Both the position numbers and the translations under genes were made by a program. The notes below the pieces were generated by a model, which saw only the letters and a program-made list of their open reading frames with translations, was not told the origin of the DNA and did no database searches. From Wolfiporia cocos (taxonomy: Eukaryota > Basidiomycota > Agaricomycetes > Polyporales > Phaeolaceae): 64,000 nt of DNA. Of this stretch, positions 62,283-64,000 are shown piece after piece (positions within the stretch are counted from its first letter, which is position 1; each line of letters starts with the position of its first letter). The stretch covers positions 4,836,001-4,900,000 of the forward strand of contig JACCLO010000004.1 of the NCBI GenBank assembly GCA_029448655.1, read 5' to 3'.

Positions 62283-62560
62283 GGTAAGGAAACGACCGAC
62301 CGTACATAACACAGAATATAGCAGAAGAGTAAGCAGCAAAGGGGACTCCGCACCGCATGATATCAACCCTATTCCATCTACTACCCGCGTATGTCCATCG
62401 AGGTTAAGCATTGTAAGGGAACAAGGTGATCTGCGTGAAGGGGACGGACTGACAACGTCTTCGTATGCTCCCAATGAGACGAACGCGATGTCACCGACTG
62501 CGATGAATCCATACATGAACAACAGCTAAGGAAGAATATATGAGAACCGGACCATTTGCA

Positions 62561-64000
62561 CTACAAGAAGTCTTCGGCCCGTGCACGTTTCTTGCCCCTA
62601 TGTTCCTCAGACACAGCGTTGTCAGCCTTCGCCTCTGCAGTGCCGTCCTGATGGAGAAAGTATTTCGAGTGCCGTGATCGTCTTTCCTCCTGCATGGCGT
62701 CATCAGAACATGCTTTAGATGTACAGGACAAGATACGCACTGGAGAGAAATTGGCATCTGACCACTTGAGCACCGTCTGCTTCTTGAACGGAGGGTTCGT
62801 CTGCATGAGGCTGGGGATAGGCAGAGTAAGCGGGGGAGCTTGCGCTGGCGCAGCAGGTGCAGCCGCTGCTGCCGATGTCGGCGTGACTGCAGGAGACGTA
62901 GCAGGAGCTGAACCCGGAGGCGGAGGTGCGGAGGCACCTGGTGCGCCAGATGGCGGCGGCGACGCTGCGTTGGGCGGCAACGGAGTAAGTGGCAAGTTTG
63001 GAGGCACTACGCCGTTCGCAAGGGGGGGAGGAGAAAATCCAGGCGGGGGAGTAAGCCCAGGAGGTAAGAAGGCTGGGAAAGGAGGTCTAGCACCAGGAGG
63101 GAAGGGAGGAACACCCGGGGGTGCACCGGGAGGGATCATGCCTGGAGGAGGAGATCCTGCGAACGGAGGTGGCATGAAGCCCGGAGGAGGAGCACTGATA
63201 ATAATGAATACATGCAGTAAGATATGAGAAGCATGTTAGAACTTACCCGGGAGGAAGCGGCATGCCAGGTGGTACAGGAAAGGGAGGAGCTCCCGGGAAA
63301 GGAGGCGGCAAAGCTCCAGGAACAAACGGCGGCGCACCTGGAGGCATGACGGGAGGAACACCAGGAGGCGACGCTGAAGGGGGTGGCATAAGACCAGGGG
63401 GAGGCATTGGAGGCGCAGCGTAGACTTGCGCAGGTGCACCGAATACGGCTCCAGAAGCGACTTCAGGTGTTGCAGGTGCCGCTGTATTTTCCGAGGCGCC
63501 CATGAGCGCTTTATGCGCCTCAAGCTGTGCTCTGAGCTCCTCTTCAGTGAGCGGGCGGTTGTCAAGCTTTGGTCGCTTGGATTGCGGCTGGGTTATGGTT
63601 CCAGGATTCAAACCTAGCTCAATTTCCTTACGACGCTTGTAATCTGCAACGTCAGGGGCGGGGATACCCTCCATGCCAAAGATCTCGACTTCATAACCGT
63701 CACGCCCAGGCAAGGCATTTTCGATGCGAGGAAGGCTGAAGTGACCATGAGCATATGCGCGAGCAGCCTGTGACCTGATACTTACTTCTCTGGCTCGAGT
63801 TTATGCACTTGCTGTATGTGCACAGCAAGACCACCGGCCGTATTCAAACGTCGGGGGCACATGTTGCATTTGAAGTGCTTTGCCTTCTGATGTTGCATTA
63901 GAACTGAGCGGATGGCTTCAGTAACACCGTAGCGTGATAGCGCATGCGACTCACCCTTCTCATCTTCGAACTCCCGCTCACAATACCAACACCACGGCCG
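62561..64000 (-). CDS. BuGZ/ZNF207-type zinc-finger protein, 5' end cut by the window
   Basis: Spindle-assembly and splicing-associated protein: animal BuGZ binds Bub3 and microtubules. Exons in transcript order: from 63955 to the window end (partial), 63786-63903, 63247-63735, 62741-63194, 62561-62689; phases agree. The first exon reads [15 protein letters not shown], half of the first C2H2 finger, then [20 protein letters not shown] and AVHIQQVHK complete two fingers. After them comes the diagnostic [20 protein letters not shown] block. The remainder is a long Pro/Gly/Met-rich, low-complexity region (many PPG and MPPP repeats), as in BuGZ, where it drives phase separation, ending [19 protein letters not shown] and [12 protein letters not shown]. 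Only the first few residues are missing. Confidence 0.92.

Noticed and set aside
62400..62540. Minus-strand hydrophobic exon LLFMYGFIAVGDIAFVSLGA followed by ITLFPYNA and a stop
   Set aside because: It would require a 26-nt intron and an upstream exon inside the BuGZ 3' end. Probably chance.

Overview
The window is nuclear DNA of a filamentous basidiomycete, most likely an Agaricomycete. The evidence is the gene set (septin Cdc10, phospholipase B, BTB/POZ protein, IRG-type GTPase, a kinase-like relic typical of mushroom-forming fungi) and gene architecture: I modelled 58 introns, nearly all 40-93 nt, phase-consistent, with GTNNGT-like donors, CTNAC-like branch sites and YAG acceptors. All models were made by eye from the sequence; no database search was run, so names rest on recognised motifs.

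Layout. 0.9-5.2 kb: a Cdc10-type septin and a single-pass Ser/Thr-rich membrane protein, both forward. 5.2-13.5 kb: a GC-rich stretch with no gene I can support. 13.9-15.4 kb: a class-B bHLH transcription factor with long polyglutamine tracts. 15.4-25.7 kb: no convincing gene; it holds a degenerate tandem repeat (17.5-19.3 kb) and a hAT-like non-autonomous transposon with an 8-bp target duplication (22.9-23.6 kb).

25.7-35.5 kb is the dense core: phospholipase B (+) convergent with a PLP aminotransferase (-); a short divergent promoter with a 44-bp duplication; a tightly packed glutaredoxin-like / ZCCHC8-like pair (+); then a four-helix membrane protein and an MFS transporter (both -). 37.6-43.1 kb: a TA-flanked terminal-inverted-repeat element, RNase H1 with a hybrid-binding domain and one GC-AG intron, a possible 55-residue ORF, and an NAD(P)-dependent SDR.

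43.1-51.8 kb is AT-rich; from about 47.1 kb it is strongly CpG-depleted, carries a large head-to-head inverted repeat of LTR-like character and a frameshifted kinase-like pseudogene, and looks like methylated, decaying transposon territory. 51.9-64 kb returns to genes: AP endonuclease Apn1 (-) with an 8-nt micro-exon, a small unknown protein (+), an IRG-type GTPase (+), a BTB protein (+), a possible unresolved gene, and the BuGZ/ZNF207 zinc-finger protein (-), cut by the window end.

Functionally there is no single pathway cluster. The genes are mostly housekeeping (septin ring, DNA repair, R-loop removal, RNA surveillance, spindle/splicing factor) with a few ecological ones (secreted lipase, drug/polyamine-type transporter, SDR). 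The most unusual items are the IRG-type GTPase with an altered G4 motif, the 8-nt micro-exon, the overlapping Grx-like/ZCCHC8-like pair and the CpG-depleted inverted repeat.
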